Below are positions 45,303 through 54,343 of a DNA stretch of 64,000 nucleotides, piece after piece. Under the pieces are notes generated by a model. The model was not told the origin of the DNA, did no database searches, and worked only from the letters and a program-made list of their open reading frames with translations. The stretch lies in assembly GCF_023015885.1 (NCBI RefSeq), contig NZ_JALKBE010000010.1:57972-121971 (forward strand). Reading direction: 5' to 3'. The DNA comes from Aliiroseovarius sp. S1123 (lineage in GTDB: Bacteria; Pseudomonadota; Alphaproteobacteria; Rhodobacterales; Rhodobacteraceae). Made by a program: the position numbers and the translations under genes. Numbering within the stretch: position 1 is the first letter of the stretch; each line of letters opens with the position of its first letter.

Positions 45303-48300
45303 TACCCGGCTTTCTTTGACATGGGGCACACCCGATTTCTGGCGTCTTCCAAACGGTCGGCGACCCGCGCGCAGAAGCACGGCGCGAAGCGAGAGCTGAA
45401 ATACTGGCCGTGGCCGCCGGGAACGATGTCCCAGGTCACCGCAGCGAACTGTTTTTGCCATTTCAGCTCGGGCCGCGCCTCGCTTAGGAAGGGATTGAAT
45501 TGCTGGCTTTCGCGGCCATAGAACAGCCCGACATTCAGGTCGAGCTTGGACATCGGCTGATAGTCCAGCATCAACAGCTGTGCGATCTCAGCCCCGCGTC
45601 GTAACAACTCGGCTGCAATGAGTTCGGAAATGCGCGCGGATTGGCAGTTGCCGCCAAGGTAGTAGGGGCCGTCTGGCTGCAGCCGGGTGATCTCGTCCAC
45701 ATAGGAGCGGGCCAGTTCCGCGTTGAACCCCTGTTTGTCGCTGCGTTGGACGACGGCTTGCATCGATCGTAACCCGTATAAAGGTTGGTTCAGACCCAAT
45801 TCCCTAGCCATCACGGCAGGTTCATGCGCCCCGTTGAAGCACCAAAATAGTGGTGGACGCGCGCCGTCGCGGTTGAAATGCATGACGGGCAGGTGCGCGC
45901 CGACCTGCTCACCGGGCCAGGCATTCGACGTCAGCATCATCCGGCGGCGGACCTCTTCCCACGGGGTGTCAGCGCGCGCCAGAACCGTTTCGTCCTCAAC
46001 CGTTTTGCGATCGGCTGTCTTTGTCGGACGAGAGCGCTGAGCCAGTTTTCCCATCTTCCTGAGAACGCGTTTGATCGGTTGCGGCTTCGGTTTTTCTGCG
46101 GGCTTGGATTCGGGTTCAATCGTGGAAGACACGACCTGCGCCAGATCCTGCAGGCGGGCCAGGTCTCCGATTGTGACCAAGGGTATGTGACAGGCGAATT
46201 CGGCCTCAAGCAGCAGGATCATCTGCACAAAAGACAGCGAGTCCCCACCGATCTCAAAGAAATCATCATGCCGCCAGACCTTATCCAGATCCAGCACCCG
46301 TCGCCAAATGCGGGCCAGTGTCGCCTCGACGGGGCTTTCAGGGGGCTCCATCTGGCGGCTGGAGTCGGAAGTGACCTCGCCGAAATCTGCGGCGCGCGCG
46401 GCCAGCGTGCGGCGGTCGGTCTTGCCATTGTGTAATAGCGGGATCTCGTCAACACGCTGGAACAGGCCGGGCACGATCCCGCGCGCCAGGATCCGTTCCG
46501 CGGATCGCCTAAGCTCGGCTGCGGGAATGTCAGTGTCGGCAACATAGAAGGCCGCCAGCCGAGTATCGGGCTGGTTGATCGCCACGACGGCGCATTTGAT
46601 CACCGCCGGGTGATAGCTGACGCCTGCCTCGACCTCGGCCAGTTCGGTGCGTACCCCGTTGATCTTGATCTGGTCATCAGTTCGACCATGATGGACCAAC
46701 ACACCCTGTGCGTTGTAGCGACCGAGATCGCCAGTTCCGTACATCAGCCCGCCGTCGCGGAACGGATCAGCAATGAACTTCTTGGCCGTCAGGTCCGGGC
46801 GGTTGAGATATCCCTTTGATAGCTTGATGCCGCCAATGTAGATCTCGCCCACCAGCCCATCCGGAAGAACATTGCCCGCTTGGTCCAAGATATAGATGGA
46901 AACGCCGTTACCCACGCCTCCGATGGGGACAGCCAGATCCGAATCCGCCTTGGCGTCAAACACATGTGCGGTCGAGGCCATTGTGGCTTCGGTCGGACCA
47001 TACCAGTTCTGCAACGAGACGGCGGGCCCAAACGCCCGAACCGCCCTATGCGCCAGTTCCGTGGTCAGGACCTCGCCTATGCTGATGATGCTGCGCAGGT
47101 TTTCGATCGTCCAAATCCTGTCGCTCAGCAGCCTCAGCTGTGAAGGTGTCACCGCTATGCCATCGACGCGGTCGTCGCGAATTGCGTCGATCAGGGACAT
47201 GCCGGTCAGCGCATCCGGTGCGTCATAGGTCACGATGGTTCCGCCCGTCGTCAGTGCCATGAAGGATCGGAAAGCGGATTCGAACGACAACGTCGTGGCC
47301 AACGCCCAGTTCAAGGGCTGACCTGATGACAGCAGGTTCCCCGCCCAGTGATCATAGATTGCGAAGCTGCGATGGGAGACTTCAATGCCCTTAGGTTCAT
47401 TCGTCGAGCCGGAGGTGAACATCACATACATGGTGCCATCAGGGTCGATGTCAGGCAGATCCGAGGCTGCATTCTGCCCTTCCGCCAAAAGCGTGTCTGG
47501 ATCAACCAGTTCCGCCCCGCCATAGCGGGTGTCAGCGCCATCCGTTTCGGACGAAACCACCAATCTTGCGGCCGTTTGCTGGAACAGTTTCAGGGTCTTT
47601 TCCATGGGCTGACGCGTGTCCAGCGCGAAATAGGCAGCAGAGGTGCGCAAGATGCCAAGGATCGTGGCGATTAAGATCGCGGAGCGTGGCAGTTGGATTG
47701 CAACCAGCTCGCCGGCCTGAATGCCGCGTGCAACAAGGGCCGACGCAATGTGGCGCGATTGCAGCTCAAGTTGGGCATAGGTCATGCTGGTGGCGCCGTC
47801 CTGTACGGCAATCGCGTCCGGTCGACGGGACACCTGCTGCAAGAACCCCTCCACAAGAGATAGATAGGGGGGCAGGGGGGCATTGGTCGCGACTGCTGCT
47901 CGCGCGATGGCTTTCTTGCGGTCTTCGGGCCCACCCAGCGCGATATCCGAGACCCTGCAATCGGGCGTTTTAACCAACGTATCGAAAATACGAAGGTAGA
48001 CGGACGCCAGGACGTCCACGGGAACAGCTCTCGCAATGTCCTCGTTCACCTGAAACAGGATGCGGACATCCCCCTCGGAATCTGCCGCACGCACTGTGAT
48101 GTTCAGATCTTGTGAAAGCGCTTCAATCCGGCGCTCTCGGATCAGCTCTCGTGACTTTACCCCCTCGAAATCTGGCAGCGTTTCCGGAATGAAGTTGACC
48201 GTGGCGCCAACGTGATCCCCAACGACTTTTTCGCCGCGACGGATCTTGCGAAAGGCGGTCTGGCGTGTGGTTTTGACGGCGGCCAGAAGGTCGCGGCAGG

Positions 48301-49234
48301 TCCATTCATCTTGAATGTCCAAAGACAGCGGCAGATTTCGGATTAGGGGGCCCGCGATCATGTCGCTTCCACGCTGGAACCGCCCATGAGACACGCTTCC
48401 CAAGGCGATGTGGTCCTCGCCGGACACGCGGTGCATGAAGGCGAAGGTCGTAGCGACGATGGTTTCGAACAGACCTGCCACATAGCGCGGGCCGTCATCA
48501 TCTGGGCCTAATCCAAGACTGGTACGCAGCGCGATCAGCCGCTCTTTTCCAAGATGAATTTCCCGAAGGATGATCTGCTTGGGATGCGGCAGGCGTGTTG
48601 CTTCCTGCATCGCCGCCGGGTGAAGACGTGGAGGTCTGGAACCGGTCATTTGGATCTGCTTGGGGTCAGGCATGTGATCCGTCAAGAACTCCAGGAACGA
48701 GGGGTAATCCGGCGTCTCGTCCATCCCTTTTCGGCGCAGGGCATATAGCTCGGCAAGTCGGCCGACCAGCAGCATCGACGATGTGTAATCGGTGATGACA
48801 TGATGTTGGTTGAGGGACCAAATCCAATGCCCGTCCCCAACTTTTGCCAAGGCCGTGGTGAACGCGCAGGTCGTCAGGTCGAAAGGCTCCAGCTCAAGCC
48901 CGGTTAGCCACTCCAACGCCTCTTCAAGGGGATCCGCACCGTCCGAGAAGTCGCGAACGGGCATGTCCCATGCACAGGCGTCTGCGGCGTATTGATATGG
49001 GACACCATCCAGTTCGGTAAACCGAAGTCTCAGGGCATCATGTGCGTGAACCAAGTCCTTAAACACGGCCTTGAACAGGGCCGGATCAAGATCGGTTTTC
49101 CACGCGACCTTCATGGAGCGGTGGTTGATCGGGCGCTCGGGAAAACTCCGCCATGCACGCCAGAACGCAAGTTGAGTATCCGTCAGCTGAACGTACAAAC
49201 CTCTGCCCTCACTCCAACCCAATTTAGCAATCAA
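45302..49234 (-). CDS. Single-module non-ribosomal peptide synthetase, C-A-PCP-thioesterase
   Basis: A 1310-residue enzyme. Condensation domain 12-435, with HHVITD (H144, H145, D149). Adenylation domain about 455-945: YVMFTSGSTNEPKG (603-616), YGPTEA (745-750), YGTGDLGRY (832-840), catalytic K938 in NGKTDR. Carrier domain about 965-1035 with the phosphopantetheine Ser in FFEIGGDSLS (S999). A basic linker (1042-1080) leads to a thioesterase domain from about 1127, where GGNCQSA puts C1197 in place of Ser; D1224 and H1275 complete a triad. A single module with an N-terminal condensation domain probably joins a donor to one activated acid. Start is TTG at 49234 or TTG at 49198; neither has an ideal ribosome-binding site. 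Confidence 0.9.
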   Translation of the reverse strand: MIAKLGWSEGRGLYVQLTDTQLAFWRAWRSFPERPINHRSMKVAWKTDLDPALFKAVFKDLVHAHDALRLRFTELDGVPYQYAADACAWDMPVRDFSDGADPLEEALEWLTGLELEPFDLTTCAFTTALAKVGDGHWIWSLNQHHVITDYTSSMLLVGRLAELYALRRKGMDETPDYPSFLEFLTDHMPDPKQIQMTGSRPPRLHPAAMQEATRLPHPKQIILREIHLGKERLIALRTSLGLGPDDDGPRYVAGLFETIVATTFAFMHRVSGEDHIALGSVSHGRFQRGSDMIAGPLIRNLPLSLDIQDEWTCRDLLAAVKTTRQTAFRKIRRGEKVVGDHVGATVNFIPETLPDFEGVKSRELIRERRIEALSQDLNITVRAADSEGDVRILFQVNEDIARAVPVDVLASVYLRIFDTLVKTPDCRVSDIALGGPEDRKKAIARAAVATNAPLPPYLSLVEGFLQQVSRRPDAIAVQDGATSMTYAQLELQSRHIASALVARGIQAGELVAIQLPRSAILIATILGILRTSAAYFALDTRQPMEKTLKLFQQTAARLVVSSETDGADTRYGGAELVDPDTLLAEGQNAASDLPDIDPDGTMYVMFTSGSTNEPKGIEVSHRSFAIYDHWAGNLLSSGQPLNWALATTLSFESAFRSFMALTTGGTIVTYDAPDALTGMSLIDAIRDDRVDGIAVTPSQLRLLSDRIWTIENLRSIISIGEVLTTELAHRAVRAFGPAVSLQNWYGPTEATMASTAHVFDAKADSDLAVPIGGVGNGVSIYILDQAGNVLPDGLVGEIYIGGIKLSKGYLNRPDLTAKKFIADPFRDGGLMYGTGDLGRYNAQGVLVHHGRTDDQIKINGVRTELAEVEAGVSYHPAVIKCAVVAINQPDTRLAAFYVADTDIPAAELRRSAERILARGIVPGLFQRVDEIPLLHNGKTDRRTLAARAADFGEVTSDSSRQMEPPESPVEATLARIWRRVLDLDKVWRHDDFFEIGGDSLSFVQMILLLEAEFACHIPLVTIGDLARLQDLAQVVSSTIEPESKPAEKPKPQPIKRVLRKMGKLAQRSRPTKTADRKTVEDETVLARADTPWEEVRRRMMLTSNAWPGEQVGAHLPVMHFNRDGARPPLFWCFNGAHEPAVMARELGLNQPLYGLRSMQAVVQRSDKQGFNAELARSYVDEITRLQPDGPYYLGGNCQSARISELIAAELLRRGAEIAQLLMLDYQPMSKLDLNVGLFYGRESQQFNPFLSEARPELKWQKQFAAVTWDIVPGGHGQYFSSRFAPCFCARVADRLEDARNRVCPMSKKAG

Positions 49235-49430
49235 AACTGACTGTCAGGCCTCGAAATCGACCTGAACGTGTCCCACCACGTTATCTGCATAGAACTGCGG
49301 TTAGGTTTCGGTCAACCGATCCTGTGATCTATTTTCACCGTTCAAGAGAGCTGGGCACGGGCAGTTCTTGTTATTTGATAAGAAACCGTTTTTCAGTCTG
49401 CTATGTCAGGTTGATTGCGCTGAGTGCGAA

Positions 49431-50741
49431 TTAACCATAGCGCCACTCGAAGTAGCGTTCTTTCACAGCTTCCCAGTAATACACGGTGTCAGCTGCAAGA
49501 GGACCGAATGCAGACCCGTTCCATGTCAGGCCGTAGGGGTCCAGAACCGTATGGCGCTTGCCATTATCGACAATCGCTTCGGCGATCAGGCGCCCAAAAA
49601 GGGGCCCGATATTTACGCCGTGACCGCCAAGACCGGTGGCCGCCCAAATGCCGTCATGCATCTCGCGCAGATAGGGCATGCGGTGGCGCGCATAGCCCAG
49701 AAGGCCGCTCCACGTTGCGTCTGTTTTGACCTCCGCGAGCCGCGGGAAGACCGACGTGAAGGCGCGACGCATCTGCTGTTCAAGGTCGGCAGGCTCCTTG
49801 GCGTTTCCCGTCATGCCGCCACCCCACAGCAGCCGCCCGTCCGGTGTGATGCGGAAATAGTCGCAGGCCATCCGCGTATCGACAATGGCAGCTGTCGTGT
49901 TGACGATCTCGTCTGCCAGATCGCCAAGAGGTTCGGTGACTGCCACAAAAGTGCCGATGGGCAACAGGTAACGCTGCAAGCGCTTGTGAAACCCGTCCAC
50001 CATCCCGCCTTGGCACAGGATGACAGTCTTGCACAGCACCGATCCCGCCTGCGTGGTGACCAGATGATCCGCCCCCTGTCGCGACATAGACAACGCGCGC
50101 GTATTCTCAAAGATACGGCCGCCCAAGCGCTGGGTTTCTCGGGCAAGGCCAAGGCAGTAATTCAACGAATGGGCGTGAAACCCCTGCGGGTCATAGACTC
50201 CGTCAAAATAGCGCTCCGTGCGCACCATCTCGCGCAGCGTGTCAGTCGGGACGTACTCCACCGGATAGCTATAGGTGTCTGACTTGTGCCGGACATAGTC
50301 TTGCATCCCCTGCGCGCCGCGATAGCGCGAGACTGACAGCGATCCGGGGCGGATGTCGACGCCGGGCAGGTCCAATTTTTTGGTATACTCTTGGAAGATC
50401 TCGACCCCTTCACGGGACAGGTCAAAGATTTGCACTGCTGTTGCCAGCCCCAGTTTCTTTTCGATGGCTGCACCGTCCGCCGCAAACCCCGGCCCTACAA
50501 TGCCGCCGTTACGACCGCTGGCCCCCCAGGCAATCTGATCGGCCTCAAGCAATATCACGGACATTCCAGCCTTCGTCAGTTCATAGGCGCAACTGATGCC
50601 CGCGATGCCGCCGCCGATGATACAGATATCGGCTTCGACGCGCTCTGGCAGAGGATTTGCATCCAGCGGCGGCTCCATCGTGCGCGTATAGTAGGTGTCG
50701 CGGTATGATGGGCAGACCTGCTCCGAAGGGGGGTGCGTCAT
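49431..50741 (-). CDS. FAD-dependent amine oxidoreductase, gamma-glutamylputrescine-oxidase type
   Basis: A 436-residue DAO-family flavoprotein: CPSYRDTYYTRT near the N-terminus, FAD motif IIGGGIAGIS (41-50), ASGRNGGIVGPGF, and the C-terminal GLGGHGVNIGP. The N-terminal segment before the FAD motif is typical of the PuuB/OrdL branch. Substrate amine cannot be read. It is 195 bp from the NRPS start and on the same strand, upstream of it, so read-through into the NRPS operon is possible but not shown. Confidence 0.8.
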   Translation of the reverse strand: MTHPPSEQVCPSYRDTYYTRTMEPPLDANPLPERVEADICIIGGGIAGISCAYELTKAGMSVILLEADQIAWGASGRNGGIVGPGFAADGAAIEKKLGLATAVQIFDLSREGVEIFQEYTKKLDLPGVDIRPGSLSVSRYRGAQGMQDYVRHKSDTYSYPVEYVPTDTLREMVRTERYFDGVYDPQGFHAHSLNYCLGLARETQRLGGRIFENTRALSMSRQGADHLVTTQAGSVLCKTVILCQGGMVDGFHKRLQRYLLPIGTFVAVTEPLGDLADEIVNTTAAIVDTRMACDYFRITPDGRLLWGGGMTGNAKEPADLEQQMRRAFTSVFPRLAEVKTDATWSGLLGYARHRMPYLREMHDGIWAATGLGGHGVNIGPLFGRLIAEAIVDNGKRHTVLDPYGLTWNGSAFGPLAADTVYYWEAVKERYFEWRYG

Positions 50742-50936
50742 TGGGTGTTGTCCTGCTGATCCAAGGGCCACGTTGGGCAAGCTTGCGTCGGGTGTGCGGG
50801 CGGCTCAAGCTTAAAAGCAGCGCGGTGTTAGTTTTTGAAACGGCCAATCTGTCGCGTCCTTGTGCAGGCCGGGACAGTGGCCATTCCGTGTTCGGTCAGG
50901 TATCGCCTAGGATAACAATTGCTAAGGTGATCTGTG

Positions 50937-53117
50937 ATGCAATCTCAGCCGGTTCTGACAAAAGACCTTGTAATGATCGGGGGTGGTCATGCCCACGCGC
51001 TGGTGCTGCGCATGTGGGGGATGAAGCCCTTGGCAGGCGCGCGGCTGACGCTGATTAACCCGGCTCCGACAGCGCCGTATTCGGGTATGCTGCCGGGCCA
51101 CATTGCAGGCCACTATTCGCGCGCGGCGTTGGACATTGATCTGGTCAAGCTCGCACGGTTTGCGGGGGCGCGGTTGGTGATCGGCCACGCGACCGCGATT
51201 GATCTGGTGTCAAAGACGGTCACCGTCGAGGGCGGGCGCGAGATCGGGTATGATGTGGCCTCGGTCGACATCGGGATCCATACGCAGATGCCTGATATCG
51301 AAGGGTTTTCCATGCATGCCTGCGGGGCGAAACCCTTGGATGTCTACGCGGCGAAATGGCAGGATTTCCTGTGCGCAGTCGCGGACGGTCAGGCGGCGCC
51401 TCATGTGGCGGTGATCGGGGCAGGTGTCGCTGGGGTCGAGCTTGCTTTGGCGATGGCACATGCGTTGCGGCACCACACAGACAGGAAAGTGCATCTGATC
51501 GAGGCAGGCGACGACATCACGGCCCGCGCCAAGGCCGCGCGTGGTCCGTTGCGGGCGGCGCTGCAGGATTTGGGGGTGGAGCTGCATGTAAAGGCCTCGG
51601 TTGCGCGGATTGAAGCGGATCATGTGGTGTTGGGAGATGGGGCGATACTCGATAGCCAGTTTACCGTGGGGACTGCCGGGGCGTTTGCCCATAGCTGGCT
51701 GCAACAGACCGACCTGCCATTGACGCCAGAAGGGTTCATTCCGGTCGGGCCGGAGTTTCAGGTGCAGGGGCATGATGGGCTGTTTGCCGTGGGCGATTGC
51801 GCCGAGATGCTGCACGACCCGCGCCCCAAAGCTGGGGTGTTCGCGGTGCGGGCGGCTCCGGTTCTGGCGCACAATCTGCGCGCCGCGTTGACGGGTGGGA
51901 CCATGAAACCCTTCAAGCCGCAACAGGATTATCTGAAGCTGATCTCGCTGGGTGGCAAACAGGCCTTGGCCGAGAAATGGGGGCGCGCGATTGCGTTGCC
52001 GGGCCTGTGGCGCTGGAAGGACAACATCGACCAGAAGTTTATGCAGAAGTTCCGAGAGCTTCCGGCCATGGCGCAGGCCCCGGAACCGCGCGAGCGTGCG
52101 CTGGGCGGGATTGACGCAGACGCGGCGCCGCTGTGTGGTGGCTGCGGATCGAAGGTTGCTCCGGGCAGTCTTTCGCTGGCGTTGTCCAAGCTGGATAACC
52201 CCATGCCAGAAGAGGTTCTGACAGGTCCGGGGGATGATGCGGCGGTGATGCGCGTGGGTGGGGCGCTTCAGGTTCTGACGACGGACCACCTGCGCGCCTT
52301 CACGGAAGATCACGGCACGCTTGCTCGGATCGCGGTGAACCATGCGATGGGGGATATCTGGGCGATGGGGGCGCAGCCCAAGACTGCGATGCTGTCGGTC
52401 ATTCTGCCGCGCATGAGTGCCGCCCTGCAGACCCGCACGATGGATGAAGTTCTGGCGCAAGTGGCAGCGTTCCTTGCGGAAGAACAGGTGGCCCTGATCG
52501 GCGGGCATTCCAGCATGGGGGCCGAGATGACGATCGGCGTCTCTATGACGGGCCTTTTGCCCGAGGGCGCACAGGCATTGTCCACAGCTGGGGCGCAGCC
52601 GGGGGATCGGTTGATCCTGACCCGCCCCATCGGGTCCGGCACTTTGCTGGCGGGTGAAATGCAGGGGCGGGCAGACGGGCGTGACGTGGCGCAGCTGTTG
52701 CGCCGCATGGCACGCTCGCAAGGGGGCGAGGCGCGCTTATTGCTGCCCCATGCGACGGCCATGACTGATGTGACCGGGTTCGGCCTGGCCGGACATCTAA
52801 TGGCCATCTGTCGTGCCTCGGGCGTGTCCGCCGCGTTGGACCTGAACGCCATTCCGACCCATCCGGGGGCCGAGGCTTTGGTCGAGGGTGGCGTGCGATC
52901 AACCATCCACGGCGCCAATCGCGACGCGGCACGGGTTTTCGGTGCAGAGGGGGCAAAGGGGGTGCTGTTGCATGACCCGCAAACGGCAGGGGGCTTCTTG
53001 GCCTCAGTGCCCGCGCGGGATGTGCAAACAGTGCTGCAGGCCTTCGCGGCACAGGGCCACATGGCCTATGTTATCGGCGACGTGCAGGCGGGCAGCCCGA
53101 GTATTCACTGCCGCTAG
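50937..53117 (+). CDS. selD: FAD-NAD(P) oxidoreductase fused to selenide, water dikinase
   Basis: A 726-residue fusion. Residues 1-380 are an NDH-2/sulfide-quinone-reductase-like flavoprotein (MIGGGHAHALVLR, GAGVAGVELALAMA, FAVGDCAEML). Residues about 395-726 are SelD: the active-site region LCGGCGSK keeps C400 and C403 where many SelD have Cys or Sec, followed by GPGDDAAV, TTDHLRAF and GGHSSMGAEM. SelD makes selenophosphate from selenide and ATP; the flavoprotein may deliver or protect the reduced selenium. ATG at 50937; a GTG one codon earlier is possible. It converges on mnmH with a 4-bp overlap. Confidence 0.94.
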   Translation: MQSQPVLTKDLVMIGGGHAHALVLRMWGMKPLAGARLTLINPAPTAPYSGMLPGHIAGHYSRAALDIDLVKLARFAGARLVIGHATAIDLVSKTVTVEGGREIGYDVASVDIGIHTQMPDIEGFSMHACGAKPLDVYAAKWQDFLCAVADGQAAPHVAVIGAGVAGVELALAMAHALRHHTDRKVHLIEAGDDITARAKAARGPLRAALQDLGVELHVKASVARIEADHVVLGDGAILDSQFTVGTAGAFAHSWLQQTDLPLTPEGFIPVGPEFQVQGHDGLFAVGDCAEMLHDPRPKAGVFAVRAAPVLAHNLRAALTGGTMKPFKPQQDYLKLISLGGKQALAEKWGRAIALPGLWRWKDNIDQKFMQKFRELPAMAQAPEPRERALGGIDADAAPLCGGCGSKVAPGSLSLALSKLDNPMPEEVLTGPGDDAAVMRVGGALQVLTTDHLRAFTEDHGTLARIAVNHAMGDIWAMGAQPKTAMLSVILPRMSAALQTRTMDEVLAQVAAFLAEEQVALIGGHSSMGAEMTIGVSMTGLLPEGAQALSTAGAQPGDRLILTRPIGSGTLLAGEMQGRADGRDVAQLLRRMARSQGGEARLLLPHATAMTDVTGFGLAGHLMAICRASGVSAALDLNAIPTHPGAEALVEGGVRSTIHGANRDAARVFGAEGAKGVLLHDPQTAGGFLASVPARDVQTVLQAFAAQGHMAYVIGDVQAGSPSIHCR

Positions 53118-54169
53118 GGCGCTGCGTCGTCTGCTTGTGTGATCAGGTTTGCGGCGGTCTGGGCCAAGGTGGCGTCTGACAGATCGGGCAGTGCAATCCG
53201 CATCGGCTTGGGTGCATCCTTACGGGTGATGCGCCGATAACGCGGATCGTAATGTGTTTCGATCAATCCCGCCGCAAGGGTGCACATATCGCCACTGTGT
53301 GCCATCTCATGCCAAAGGTCGACCTGAGCGTGACCATGATACGAAACGAGCTGTTCCAGAATGTCCGCCAGCCGGGTGGGATCCTCAATCAGGTCTTCAT
53401 AGTCGCGCGCCAAATGCGCGGCGCGGGCAGGCAGGGGGGCCGTTAGTTCAAAGCGCGGCGCGCAGATCATCTTTTGCCACAGGCTGGGGGGCACGATCAG
53501 GCGGCCGATCTTGTTGCTCTCGGCCTCGACAAAGACAGGGCGGGACGGGTCGAAACGGCTGAGTGTCATCGCAACTTGGCTTTCAAACCATTTCTGGCTG
53601 GGCTGCGCTGGGCCAACCAGCCCGAAAAGCGACCCGCGATGGCTGGCAAGGCGTTCGAGGTCCAGAACCTGCGCGCCAGCGGTGTCCAAAGCCTCAAGTA
53701 GACGGGTCTTGGCGGTGCCGGTGCCTCCGTCGATTAGGACCAGTCGGTGCGGAAGTGGCGCATCATAAAGCAGCGCCTTCACCAGACGACGATAGGATTT
53801 GTATCCGTCTTCCAGCTGTTGGGCGCGCCAGCCGATCTGAGACAGGATCGACACGACCGAGCCCGAGCGCTGACCGCCGCGCCAGCAATAGACCACAGGT
53901 TTCCAGCCGCCCGGACGCTCGGCCAGTTCGGTTTCAAGGTGGGTCGCCACGTTGCGGGCCACCAACGCCGCGCCGATCTTGCGCGCCTTGAAGGGGCTGT
54001 CCTGTACATAGATCGTGCCAACGCGGGCGCGTTCGTCATCGCTGAGTGCGGGCAGGTTGATGGCGCCGGGGATGTGATCCTCGGCGAACTCGGACGGCGC
54101 ACGCACGTCGATGATGTCATCCGCGTCCAACGCTGAAAGGTCTGCCAAAGTCTCAAGCTTCAGGGGCAT
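53114..54169 (-). CDS. mnmH: tRNA 2-selenouridine synthase
   Basis: A 351-residue protein of rhodanese domain (C95 in YCWRGGQRS) and P-loop domain (GGTGTAKT, 148-155), the standard MnmH/SelU arrangement. It replaces S with Se in the 2-thiouridine of wobble uridines, using selenophosphate from SelD. Start at the ATG at 54169 with GAGGAT upstream; a long in-frame extension to 54697 runs through the imelysin remnant and is not real. The two selenium genes lie tail to tail. Confidence 0.94.
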   Translation of the reverse strand: MPLKLETLADLSALDADDIIDVRAPSEFAEDHIPGAINLPALSDDERARVGTIYVQDSPFKARKIGAALVARNVATHLETELAERPGGWKPVVYCWRGGQRSGSVVSILSQIGWRAQQLEDGYKSYRRLVKALLYDAPLPHRLVLIDGGTGTAKTRLLEALDTAGAQVLDLERLASHRGSLFGLVGPAQPSQKWFESQVAMTLSRFDPSRPVFVEAESNKIGRLIVPPSLWQKMICAPRFELTAPLPARAAHLARDYEDLIEDPTRLADILEQLVSYHGHAQVDLWHEMAHSGDMCTLAAGLIETHYDPRYRRITRKDAPKPMRIALPDLSDATLAQTAANLITQADDAAP

Positions 54170-54343
54170 CTGGATCCTCGTGTCTCGGTGCTGCGGTGGT
54201 AAACCAGACCGCCGCTTGGCACCAGAGGGTTGATGGGTGTTGGCGCGTCCGGGTGCTTTTCCTAACAAAAACAACATGAATTGTACGCACCTGACAAAAA
54301 ATACTCTGATAATCGGGCTGCGATAGAAACTTACGAGGTTCCC

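Noticed and set aside
52080..52160. In-frame TGA (selenocysteine) in SelD
   Set aside because: The active-site region reads C400-G-G-C403 with normal Cys codons; there is no in-frame stop.
54180..54225. Possible selC (tRNA-Sec) next to mnmH
   Set aside because: GGTGC/GCACC and GCGG/CCGC can pair, but there is no TCA anticodon arm, T-arm or long variable arm.
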